Part shown: positions 7,272-13,714 of the stretch, piece by piece
Layout: every line of letters begins with the position of its first letter
Position numbering within the stretch: the first letter of the stretch is position 1
IMG/VR virus record: IMGVR_UViG_3300034198_019349
Span: 1 to 38,344 of that record
Reading direction: 5' to 3' (one strand)
Origin: a virus
Length of the DNA: 38,344 nt
Translations under genes and position numbers: made by a program
Notes under the pieces: generated by a model
The model's database searches: none
Seen by the model: only the letters and a program-made list of their open reading frames with translations
What the model was told of the DNA's origin: nothing

Positions 7272-7706
7272 TTATAGACCCAATGTTTTTTCGATATCTA
7301 ACCTAGTCTTTATTCCAAAGATGATGTTATCAATCGTCTTAATAGATTCGTTATAGAATGAGACTTGATTTTCAAAAAGCTCAAGAGATTCTTTGGTGCT
7401 TGAAGTCTTTCCTTCAATCACGACAGTCTTTTCGTTAGACTGGTATCTGATCTGTAGGTTTTTAGAAAGATTCTCCATCTCAGAGGCGCGTTCTTCCCTA
7501 AACTTCTTGCGTAAAGTAGTTATGTTTTCTAAGAGAGTGTGATTGTCCTCAAGAAGACGCTGTCTAAGAGAAAGCATGTTGACTTGCGCTTCCTTAAGAG
7601 TCTTTAAGTTACTAAGTTTTTCAATGTTTTCATAGATCTCAACAGATGTAGTTGCTCTGCTGTCACTAAACTTTTTAGCTATTTTCTTCTTGGTCTCTTC
7701 GTTCAT
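7272..7706 (-). CDS. UvsY-like recombination mediator (tentative)
   Basis: 144 residues, strongly helical and charged, with a predicted coiled segment (about 25-85). The C-terminal helix pattern (SLELFENQVSFYNESIKTIDNIIFGIKTRL) resembles the last helix of UvsY proteins, where a run of hydrophobic residues ends in an IKxR-type motif. T4 UvsY is 137 residues and loads UvsX recombinase on gp32-coated ssDNA. Size, helical make-up and position next to uvsW support the call; sequence similarity alone is weak, so it remains tentative. A TAATAAAT motif lies 18 bases upstream and a terminator just before that, so this gene and uvsW seem to form their own transcription unit. Confidence 0.5.
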   Translation of the reverse strand: MNEETKKKIAKKFSDSRATTSVEIYENIEKLSNLKTLKEAQVNMLSLRQRLLEDNHTLLENITTLRKKFREERASEMENLSKNLQIRYQSNEKTVVIEGKTSSTKESLELFENQVSFYNESIKTIDNIIFGIKTRLDIEKTLGL

Positions 7707-7724
7707 TTGACTTACCTTAATGTG

Positions 7725-7732
7725 ATTTATTA
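7725..7732 (-). promoter_or_regulatory. Putative late-type promoter motif TAATAAAT
   Basis: The minus strand reads TAAATAATAAAT here, 18 bases before the start at 7706. The same octamer lies 16-19 bases before three plus-strand genes (9491, 15795, 36400). It resembles the T4 late promoter TATAAATA in composition and in lacking a -35 partner. Confidence 0.5.
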
Positions 7733-7747
7733 TTTAGATTTATACTC

Positions 7748-7764
7748 AAAAAACCTAAGAGGTT
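7748..7764 (-). terminator. Rho-independent-type terminator after the 7766-8251 gene
   Basis: On the minus strand, directly after the TAG stop, AACCT-CTT-AGGTT forms a perfect 5-bp stem with a 3-base loop, followed by a T run (AGGTTTTTTG). The stem is short, so efficiency may be moderate, but position between a stop and a new promoter motif supports it. Confidence 0.55.
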
Positions 7765-7765
7765 C

Positions 7766-8251
7766 CTATCCTGCGAAATCAATGAATCTATATAAGTTAG
7801 AACCCATTTGAAAGTGGTCCTCATTTTCCATATCAACAGTATCTAGTGAGGTCATTATCTCGTTTCCAATCACTGCTGAGTTACCGTCCTTAAAGTAATA
7901 CTTAGCGTATTCTTCTCCCTGTCCTCCGACAATCATTGCTTTAATTTTATACTTTTTGTATATTTCAGGTATTGACTCCAAAAAAGGCTGTTCTTCTTCT
8001 AGCTTTATGAAGACTGATGGGTAGCCTATGAGCTTTCCATCCTTGGAGAGAAAGGCTTTTTGATGAGCGTATACATGGTTATAGAACAACTTTGACTTTG
8101 CAGCTAAATAACTGTCTTTATTCATGAATATGATTATTGCAAACGGTAATCTATTTTGAATAGTATCACGAACGTCGGACCAAGAAGGAGCGAAGCTCTC
8201 CCCATTCTCTTCTTTAGCAAAATCTTCAAACAATTTAAGGTATTTAATCAC
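7766..8251 (-). CDS. Hypothetical phage protein with leader-like N-terminus
   Basis: 161 residues from a GTG start. The first residues, MIKYLKLFEDFAKEE, resemble the leader of the gene at 5357-5722. The body is alpha/beta: LPFAIIIFMNKDSYLAAKSK, then VYAHQKAFLSKDGKLIGYPSVFIKLEE, KAMIVGGQGEEYAKYYFKDG and a final helix with YRFIDFAG. I recognise no family. The GGQGEEY turn following a hydrophobic strand is the only striking local feature. Ends at a terminator hairpin. If the leader is a capsid-targeting peptide, this would be an internal virion protein. Confidence 0.6.
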   Translation of the reverse strand: MIKYLKLFEDFAKEENGESFAPSWSDVRDTIQNRLPFAIIIFMNKDSYLAAKSKLFYNHVYAHQKAFLSKDGKLIGYPSVFIKLEEEQPFLESIPEIYKKYKIKAMIVGGQGEEYAKYYFKDGNSAVIGNEIMTSLDTVDMENEDHFQMGSNLYRFIDFAG

Positions 8252-8305
8252 AACAGGGTTAAAACTTTTTATTATTTATCAATAAAATATAGTATAACTA
8301 TTGTC
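8252..8305. promoter_or_regulatory. Divergent intergenic region with late-like motif and inverted repeat
   Basis: These 54 bases separate two divergent genes. On the minus strand TAATAAAA lies 15 bases before the GTG at 8251, one base off the octamer seen elsewhere. TTTTATT (8267-8273) and AATAAAA (8281-8287) form an inverted repeat with a 7-base spacer. On the plus strand an A/T-rich leader (TATAGTATAACTATTGTC) runs to the ATG at 8306. Confidence 0.4.
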
Positions 8306-8866
8306 ATGGCACAAATAACTAAAATATCCGTATTCGATTTAGATGAAACAATCGTAAGAATGCCGAGCTATACTGCTAGTAAGCAAGTCGAAGCATCTAC
8401 TGAAGGAAACTTTTCATTTCCGACTCCATATTCATTCTATGATCATCCATCATCGATGGATAGATCCTTACACAACATTCAATTCATCTCGCCAGTCTTA
8501 GAAGATTGGAGACTCTCTATACATGATGCGAGCAGTAGGACTATATTAATAACACATAGAACAGAAAACCTAAGGGCATGTGTTCACACTGTGCTAAGTC
8601 CAGCTGGATTAGAATTTGATGCAGTATATTGCTTAGGCCGAGCGACTGAAAAGTTCGACACTCTCATTAAGGAGCTTGAGGAAAATCCCTCAATAAATGA
8701 AGTCAGCATATATGAAGACTCTTTAGAACAGATCATAAAATATAAAACTGGCTTTGAGTCACTAAGTAAATTTTATGACGTTAGGTTTTATTTTGTAGAC
8801 AAGTCAAAGGTCATTAGACTTTATAACTTTAAGGTAGGAGAAAAAAGAAGAATTGAATTGATATGA
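8306..8866 (+). CDS. HAD-superfamily phosphatase, SAK RNA-repair-like
   Basis: 186 residues from the ATG at 8306; a longer in-frame start at 8156 would overlap the divergent gene and adds no recognisable sequence. Motif I is VFDLDET (D11, D13), motif II is the Thr in ILITHRTENLR, and the acidic pair IYEDSLEQI is the late metal-binding motif. The arrangement (cap-less, THR then YED) resembles the HAD domain of the Swiss-army-knife RNA-repair family, which trims phosphates at nucleic acid or nucleotide ends. Its stop overlaps the ATG of a P-loop kinase (ATGA), so phosphatase and kinase are coupled, like the two halves of T4 polynucleotide kinase but as separate proteins. A plain nucleotidase is the main alternative. 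Confidence 0.72.
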   Translation: MAQITKISVFDLDETIVRMPSYTASKQVEASTEGNFSFPTPYSFYDHPSSMDRSLHNIQFISPVLEDWRLSIHDASSRTILITHRTENLRACVHTVLSPAGLEFDAVYCLGRATEKFDTLIKELEENPSINEVSIYEDSLEQIIKYKTGFESLSKFYDVRFYFVDKSKVIRLYNFKVGEKRRIELI

Positions 8867-9456
8867 TAATTTTAGTAGAAGGACATAGACACAGCGGTAA
8901 AACTTTTTTAATGGAAGAGTTCTTTAAAAGGAATAAGGATCCAAAGATTCATTATTATAAGTTTCAATTTGCAAAATACATTGATTCATTAGGGTTTAGG
9001 GACCAAGAGACTGGACCAGGTGTCCACTATTTTAGCATAGCGAACGTGATGACCATCTTAGAACTAAACCAATCTCTATTAAAGGACGAAGTCATCGTCT
9101 TTGATCGTTGCATATTCTCAGCATATGTATGGTCGATATATCGAGAAAGAATGGAAAAAGGTAGGTTAATCGATGAGTTTGAAAAGATCTTAAAGAGCGA
9201 TCTATGGCAAAACTGTAAGATTCTATATGTCAGTCGAACTGCTGATATAAAGACTGGAGTTAGAGAGAAAGATTACTTTGGAAACTTTGAGAATGCAGGC
9301 GCTGAAAAACAGCTCTTTGATGAGCTCTTTAGTAAATTCATCGAAACAATAGACAGCACAAAAACAGCTAATCGTCTTATTAGATTTACAAACAACTTTG
9401 ATCAGTTGAGTGAGGATAGGTTTACAGCTATATTAAATCAACTGGCAAATAGTTAG
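8863..9456 (+). CDS. P-loop nucleoside/nucleotide kinase-like protein
   Basis: 197 residues. Walker A is GHRHSGKT (G7 to T14). VIVFDRCIFSAYVWS matches the DRxxxS element of deoxynucleoside and thymidylate kinases. A lid-like segment, SRTADIKTGVREKDYFGNFE, supplies Arg and Lys residues for phosphate binding. Length agrees with dNMP kinases (about 200). Substrate cannot be read from sequence: dTMP or another nucleotide, or a 5'-OH end if it works with the coupled HAD phosphatase. It starts in a four-base overlap with that gene. A late-type promoter motif follows its stop. Confidence 0.72.
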   Translation: MIILVEGHRHSGKTFLMEEFFKRNKDPKIHYYKFQFAKYIDSLGFRDQETGPGVHYFSIANVMTILELNQSLLKDEVIVFDRCIFSAYVWSIYRERMEKGRLIDEFEKILKSDLWQNCKILYVSRTADIKTGVREKDYFGNFENAGAEKQLFDELFSKFIETIDSTKTANRLIRFTNNFDQLSEDRFTAILNQLANS

Positions 9457-9464
9457 GTCTATTT

Positions 9465-9472
9465 TAATAAAT
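9465..9472 (+). promoter_or_regulatory. Putative late-type promoter motif TAATAAAT
   Basis: TTTTAATAAATAA lies between the kinase stop and the ATG at 9491, with 18 bases from the octamer to the start. The leader is A-rich with no Shine-Dalgarno. Same motif and spacing as at 7725, 15771 and 36373. Confidence 0.55.
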
Positions 9473-9490
9473 AACAAAAAATAGAAACCA

Positions 9491-10033
9491 ATGCCAAAAC
9501 TTAAAAAGTTTTCACAATTTGTAAATGAGGCGGAAGTAATGAATGTTCCACTTAAAGGGTATCCGGCTGACCAAGTCATCGAGAGAATAGAAGAATTGAT
9601 GGAAGCTCTTTCTGATGGAGTAAAGTTTGGAGTTCCTTCTGATTACTTAGGTAGGGCAACAACATACAAGGACGCAAACTCAGCAATCCAAAGAATCAAG
9701 GACATAAAACACTACTATGATAGTAAGGCAGAAGACGTAAGATTTTACTGCTGGTCAATAAGCTATCAAGGAACGTGGAAGGCAACTAAAAACTTAAGAG
9801 CCAAGATAGAAACTGCAGGCGGATTCGGAGAACAACCGAACAATCTTAATTTAAAGAAAGTAGTTGATTATTTTATTGAGAACGCTGAAGACTCTGACAA
9901 TGTTGAAAGCATTGTAATAAGCATAGACTCTCCTACTGTTAGAAAGTCGATGCAAGTCACAAAACCTGCTGAGTCTCAACCTGCAGTAGAACAACAGCAA
10001 CAACAACAACCTACTGAAGAACAAGGAGTATAA
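9491..10033 (+). CDS. Hypothetical protein with leader-like N-terminus and poly-Gln tail
   Basis: 180 residues. The start MPKLKKFSQFVNEAEV has the same F..F..EA layout as the T4 internal-protein leader (MKTYQEFIAEA). A helical region follows (DQVIERIEELMEALSDGV), then a strand-rich part with RFYCWSISYQGTW and a C-terminal Q-rich tail (EQQQQQQPTEEQ). I recognise no family. It is preceded by the late-type motif and starts a run of plus-strand genes to 15748, so late expression and a virion role are plausible but unproven. Confidence 0.65.
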   Translation: MPKLKKFSQFVNEAEVMNVPLKGYPADQVIERIEELMEALSDGVKFGVPSDYLGRATTYKDANSAIQRIKDIKHYYDSKAEDVRFYCWSISYQGTWKATKNLRAKIETAGGFGEQPNNLNLKKVVDYFIENAEDSDNVESIVISIDSPTVRKSMQVTKPAESQPAVEQQQQQQPTEEQGV

Positions 10034-10037
10034 AAAT

Positions 10038-11897
10038 ATGTCTGGTATAAACCATCTTAAAGAACTTCAAGAAAAGAAGGGCGATGCCTTTTTAAACGGC
10101 CTCTTGAATAACTATGTGATTATAAGCGAAAAGGTCAATGGAGCTTTCTTTGGAATAAAGAAGACTAAAGATGATTCCTTTAAATACTTTAAAAAGAATG
10201 GAGAGATCACATATGTGGATCGAGTTCTAATGCAGTATTATAACCCAGCAATCAGCTTTTTTGAAAGTCTTCCTCAACCGAAAAGAGAAAGGATCCCATC
10301 TAACTTCTTTTTTGGATTTGAATACTTTAATCGAGGAGACCACAGCAACTTAGTCGGGAGACCATTAAAAAACAATCTGATTCTTTCATATATTCAGAAG
10401 TTAGACGATTCAGGAAACGTTATTGAAACGCTACAGTCAGAAGAGCAGTTAACAAAGTGGGCAAATTACTTAGAAGTAGAGCAGCCTCCAATCATATTTG
10501 AAGGTCGCATAGACGACGAACAACGAAGAGAGATGTTGGACTTTGTCTATTCTGACGAATCTCAATTAGAGGAAAAGTTTAAGACTAGATCTTTTACTAA
10601 ACACATTGTCGCTATTCTTTGTCCAGAAAAGACTGTAGAATTCGGAGATAGAGAGATAGAGACTCTGATATTTAGGTTTTTTGGAGTGGACAATAATGAA
10701 GAGCACTCATACTTAGCAAAGATGGTTGACCCAATGTTTCAAAAGAAAAAACAAGAAAAGGGACCAGTTAAAAACATGTCACAGGATTACATTTGGTTGA
10801 TTGCAATTGACTTGATGAATCACTTTGAGATGTATCAGCCTGAGGAACTTAGAGCAGCCTCACAAGAAGGATCGAATTACGACCAAAAATACATAAACCT
10901 AATCAATAAGATTTATAAGGACTTTATGAAGGAATATTCGGTAAAATACGATGGCCTTGAGCTTGAAGTACCTGAATACTTACAGAGACCTGAATTTGCA
11001 TTAAACATACCTTTGATAGGAGACAGTTCAGTGATTTCATTGATAAAGAAGAGCACGGTGAATGCTGAGATTTATAAGGTACTGTTAAACTTCTTTAGAA
11101 AGCCTCGCAAGCGTTCTAGTTCTGGATTCTTTACACCTGATTTGATTTCGCAGTTGAACCTAATTGTACAGAAGGTTAGAAACATTGTCCTAGGCGACGC
11201 GATATATGAGGGTCTGTTTCCAAGCTTTAGTCAGTTCATCTCTTCACCAGACGACAAGCCGCTACTTAGTGAGACTGAGTATGCTAGCCTAGAGGAAAAA
11301 AAAGAACCGACGAAGGTAAACATAATGGTTGGCCAGTTTCAACCGATCACTAGAGGACATTTACAGGCAGCAGAACAGCTAAAGAACAAGAACGGTAAAC
11401 CTGTCGTTTTAATAGCTATTCATACGAATAAAAAGACGAAGGGAACTCCAATATCTAAGAAGTTTCTTAACGTGATGCTAAGCAAGATTCAACAAGCAAA
11501 TCCTGAAATCATAAAGGACTATCGAATAGTTGACAGCGGTCTCATCGATGATGTTCTTAAAGCATTGGCGCCTGACTACTCTCCTATACTTTGGGGAACG
11601 AGTGGAAGACGTTTACACGACTATGCAATTCAGTTCGATTACATTAAAAAGAGAAATGTTCCTATCCGAATGTCAAAAGATTTTAACTTAGTTGAGATGC
11701 CTAGTTTGGTGAAATCGGAAGAAGTCTTGGATGCCATTCGAAACTCTGATTTTAACGAATTTAAAAGGTTAACACCGGAAACCATACATTCTGAGTTCTT
11801 TAACTTACAAAGAGAGCTTGGAGTTTCAACACCAGTTAATGAGTCAAACGACTCTAGACTTAAGGATAAAAGCTTCAATAAGGAAGAACTTCTTTGA
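10038..11897 (+). CDS. Ligase-like adenylating domain fused to NMNAT-like nucleotidyltransferase
   Basis: 619 residues. Near the N-terminus, ISEKVNGAFFGIKK places K32-V-N-G35 like motif I of RNA ligase 2-type enzymes (EKxxGxxF). FFFGFEYF (E95) may be motif III and IIFEGRID (E155-G156) motif IV-like. The C-terminal domain starts near 427: IMVGQFQPITRGHLQAAEQL carries the [T/H]xGH motif (T438-R-G-H441) of NMN adenylyltransferases, with TPISKKFL and LVKSEEVLDAIRN later. The usual Arg of the second NMNAT motif (ISxxxxR) is not obvious. Ligases of this superfamily use ATP or NAD to seal ends, and NMNATs make NAD. The middle region (about 170-420) is unassigned. The ligase part is less certain than the NMNAT part; tail-fibre or other nucleotidyl transfer is possible. 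Confidence 0.7.
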   Translation: MSGINHLKELQEKKGDAFLNGLLNNYVIISEKVNGAFFGIKKTKDDSFKYFKKNGEITYVDRVLMQYYNPAISFFESLPQPKRERIPSNFFFGFEYFNRGDHSNLVGRPLKNNLILSYIQKLDDSGNVIETLQSEEQLTKWANYLEVEQPPIIFEGRIDDEQRREMLDFVYSDESQLEEKFKTRSFTKHIVAILCPEKTVEFGDREIETLIFRFFGVDNNEEHSYLAKMVDPMFQKKKQEKGPVKNMSQDYIWLIAIDLMNHFEMYQPEELRAASQEGSNYDQKYINLINKIYKDFMKEYSVKYDGLELEVPEYLQRPEFALNIPLIGDSSVISLIKKSTVNAEIYKVLLNFFRKPRKRSSSGFFTPDLISQLNLIVQKVRNIVLGDAIYEGLFPSFSQFISSPDDKPLLSETEYASLEEKKEPTKVNIMVGQFQPITRGHLQAAEQLKNKNGKPVVLIAIHTNKKTKGTPISKKFLNVMLSKIQQANPEIIKDYRIVDSGLIDDVLKALAPDYSPILWGTSGRRLHDYAIQFDYIKKRNVPIRMSKDFNLVEMPSLVKSEEVLDAIRNSDFNEFKRLTPETIHSEFFNLQRELGVSTPVNESNDSRLKDKSFNKEELL

Positions 11898-11930
11898 TTT
11901 TTTTGATATAATAAACTATCAAAAAAAATC
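11896..11930. repeat. AT-rich inverted repeat between two genes
   Basis: GA-T7-GATA (11896-11908) is answered by TATC-A8-TC (11917-11930), giving a 13-bp near-perfect stem with one bulged base and an 8-base loop TAATAAAC. It begins in the stop codon of the ligase/NMNAT gene and ends 10 bases before the next ATG. The loop resembles the late-type motif. No T run follows on the plus strand, so a simple terminator is unlikely; it may set mRNA processing, or start access for the phosphoesterase gene. Confidence 0.55.
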
Positions 11931-11940
11931 CCGTTTTCAT

Positions 11941-13506
11941 ATGAGATTTAAAGAATTGACTGAAGATGACAAGATCCAAATTAGCGAAACCTACTTTAAC
12001 AAAGAACTTTCTTGGGATAAGCGAATGACTTCGCTCGCTGAGCAATATAGCGTTGCTCGCAGAACGGTAGAAAAATGGGTATCACGTTTAGGACTAACTA
12101 CTAGAGCACAAGAAGACTCGCCTCAACTAAAACTAGCAAAAGCCAAAGCTTTTAACAAAAAGAAGAAGCGCTTCATAATAACTTGGGCGCAAAACGATAC
12201 TCCTGTCCATGAGAGATTTGTTTCAAACATGGAGACGTATGCCGATTTCATAAATGCAGACATTCACGTGATTGCAGGTAGATACAAGAATCCAACATCA
12301 GTATTTACCGATAAGAAGTATGATGTTTGGTCAAAACGAATAGAGAAATACTTAGACGCCAATCGTCATGACATCCATAAGTATGTATCGATAATGTCAG
12401 ACGTAAAGATCCAGCCTACTGCGGTTAATCCAATGACTGGTTTACAAGGAATGAGTGGAATCAATTCATGTGTGTTCGGTTCACCAAAAGTACAGATGGA
12501 AATGATTCCTGTGTTAGAGGGAAGCGTACCTAAAATGATGATGTCGACTGGAGCATGCACAATGAAGAACTATACTGATTCTAGAGCAGGTAAGAAAGGA
12601 GAGTTTCATCATACTTTAGGCTTTGTTATAGTAGAGATAAAGAACGAAGAAGTCTTCTTCATGAGACATGTGACTGCTACTGAAGATGGTAGCTTTAGCG
12701 ACCTTTTTTATAAAGTTTCATTTTATTCTGGAGAAAGCCAAGTAAACGAAGTGAATCGGGTCTCTGCGATAGTTTGGGGAGACCTACATTACGGTCATCA
12801 TGATCCACAAGTATTCGAGTCTACCATCGAGTTGATGGAAAAGATAAACCCAGACCATGTCATTCTACACGATGTATTCGATGGCAAATCAATTAGCCAC
12901 CATGAAGAAAAGGATCCATTCATTCAGTATCAAAAGGAAATGGAAGGTAGTAATTCTTTACGTAATGAGATTGAAGACCTCTTAGAAGGACTCGAAGCGT
13001 TTGAGGACTATAATACAGTCATCGTTCGAAGCAACCACGATGACTTCTTAGATCGTTGGCTGAAAAACACAGACTGGAGAAGAGCAGTCACTCCTAAAAA
13101 CTCACTAGAGTACATGAAGTACTCAGCTGCCATCTTGAGCGGAGACGCACCGAACGGTGTAATACCGTGGGTGATAAATAATAAATATCCCCACTTCGTA
13201 ACATTGGGACGAAGTGATAGTTATATGGTTAACGGTTGGGAATTGGGTCAACATGGTGACATCGGTTCTGGAGGAAGTAGAGGATCTTTACAACAATTTA
13301 GAAACCTAAACACCAAGATAGTTGTAGGTCACTATCACTCGCCCGGTAGAAAAGATGGAGCACTAGCTGTAGGAACCTCAACTCATTTAAGAGTGGGTTA
13401 CAACATCGGAGCCAGTGGATGGTTGCATTCTCACGTAATCATTCATGAGAACGGAAAGGCTCAACATGTTAACCTTATTAAGGGAGAGTATACTACCCTA
13501 AAATAA
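11941..13506 (+). CDS. HTH-metallophosphoesterase, possible T5 A1-like DNase
   Basis: 521 residues from the ATG at 11941; a longer in-frame start at 11818 lies inside the previous gene and is rejected. Residues about 25-53 are a helix-turn-helix of the type in transposases and small terminases (WDKRMTSLAEQYSVARRTVEKWVSRLGL). Residues about 275-480 carry all calcineurin-like motifs: GDLHYGH (D281, H283), HDVFDG (D311), SNHDD (N365, H366), GQHGD (H438) and GHYHSPG (H464, H466). Such enzymes hydrolyse phosphodiesters with two metals; phage members include DNA nucleases such as SbcD/gp47. The combination with an HTH and the length recall the T5 A1 nuclease, but I cannot confirm that. The middle part (60-270) is unassigned. 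Confidence 0.78.
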   Translation: MRFKELTEDDKIQISETYFNKELSWDKRMTSLAEQYSVARRTVEKWVSRLGLTTRAQEDSPQLKLAKAKAFNKKKKRFIITWAQNDTPVHERFVSNMETYADFINADIHVIAGRYKNPTSVFTDKKYDVWSKRIEKYLDANRHDIHKYVSIMSDVKIQPTAVNPMTGLQGMSGINSCVFGSPKVQMEMIPVLEGSVPKMMMSTGACTMKNYTDSRAGKKGEFHHTLGFVIVEIKNEEVFFMRHVTATEDGSFSDLFYKVSFYSGESQVNEVNRVSAIVWGDLHYGHHDPQVFESTIELMEKINPDHVILHDVFDGKSISHHEEKDPFIQYQKEMEGSNSLRNEIEDLLEGLEAFEDYNTVIVRSNHDDFLDRWLKNTDWRRAVTPKNSLEYMKYSAAILSGDAPNGVIPWVINNKYPHFVTLGRSDSYMVNGWELGQHGDIGSGGSRGSLQQFRNLNTKIVVGHYHSPGRKDGALAVGTSTHLRVGYNIGASGWLHSHVIIHENGKAQHVNLIKGEYTTLK

Positions 13507-13516
13507 TTGAGGCTAA

Positions 13517-13714
13517 ATGTCAGAGCACGAAAGTAGAAAAAACTACAAAAAGTACATAAAAGGACAGGAACCGTTGGAAAATGCGGTCATTCAACATCCA
13601 GAAGAAAACGAGAAGACTTCAATATATGATTATGTAAAGGGTAAGGTAAAAAGAAACTTTTGGGTAATACCTTACGATAGATTCAAGAAGCAGATAAATA
13701 AGAAAAAGGACTAA
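13517..13714 (+). CDS. Small basic protein, unknown
   Basis: 65 residues, rich in Lys and charged throughout, with no hydrophobic segment. The ORF is bounded by the phosphoesterase gene ten bases upstream and the next ATG directly after its TAA, which fits phage gene packing. Segment SIYDYVKGKVKRNFWVIPYDRFKKQ is the only part with aromatics. No family recognised; reality is supported by position and lack of overlap. Confidence 0.55.
   Translation: MSEHESRKNYKKYIKGQEPLENAVIQHPEENEKTSIYDYVKGKVKRNFWVIPYDRFKKQINKKKD

Noticed and set aside
8156-8305. Longer N-terminus for the HAD gene
   Set aside because: It overlaps the divergent gene and adds 50 residues without any family resemblance; the ATG at 8306 gives a normal HAD start.
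11818-11940. Longer N-terminus for the HTH-phosphoesterase
   Set aside because: It lies in another frame of the ligase/NMNAT gene and includes the inverted repeat; the ATG at 11941 starts cleanly before the HTH.
13179-13186. TAATAAAT copy as a promoter
   Set aside because: It lies inside the phosphoesterase gene, far from any start, and encodes ordinary residues; taken as a chance copy.
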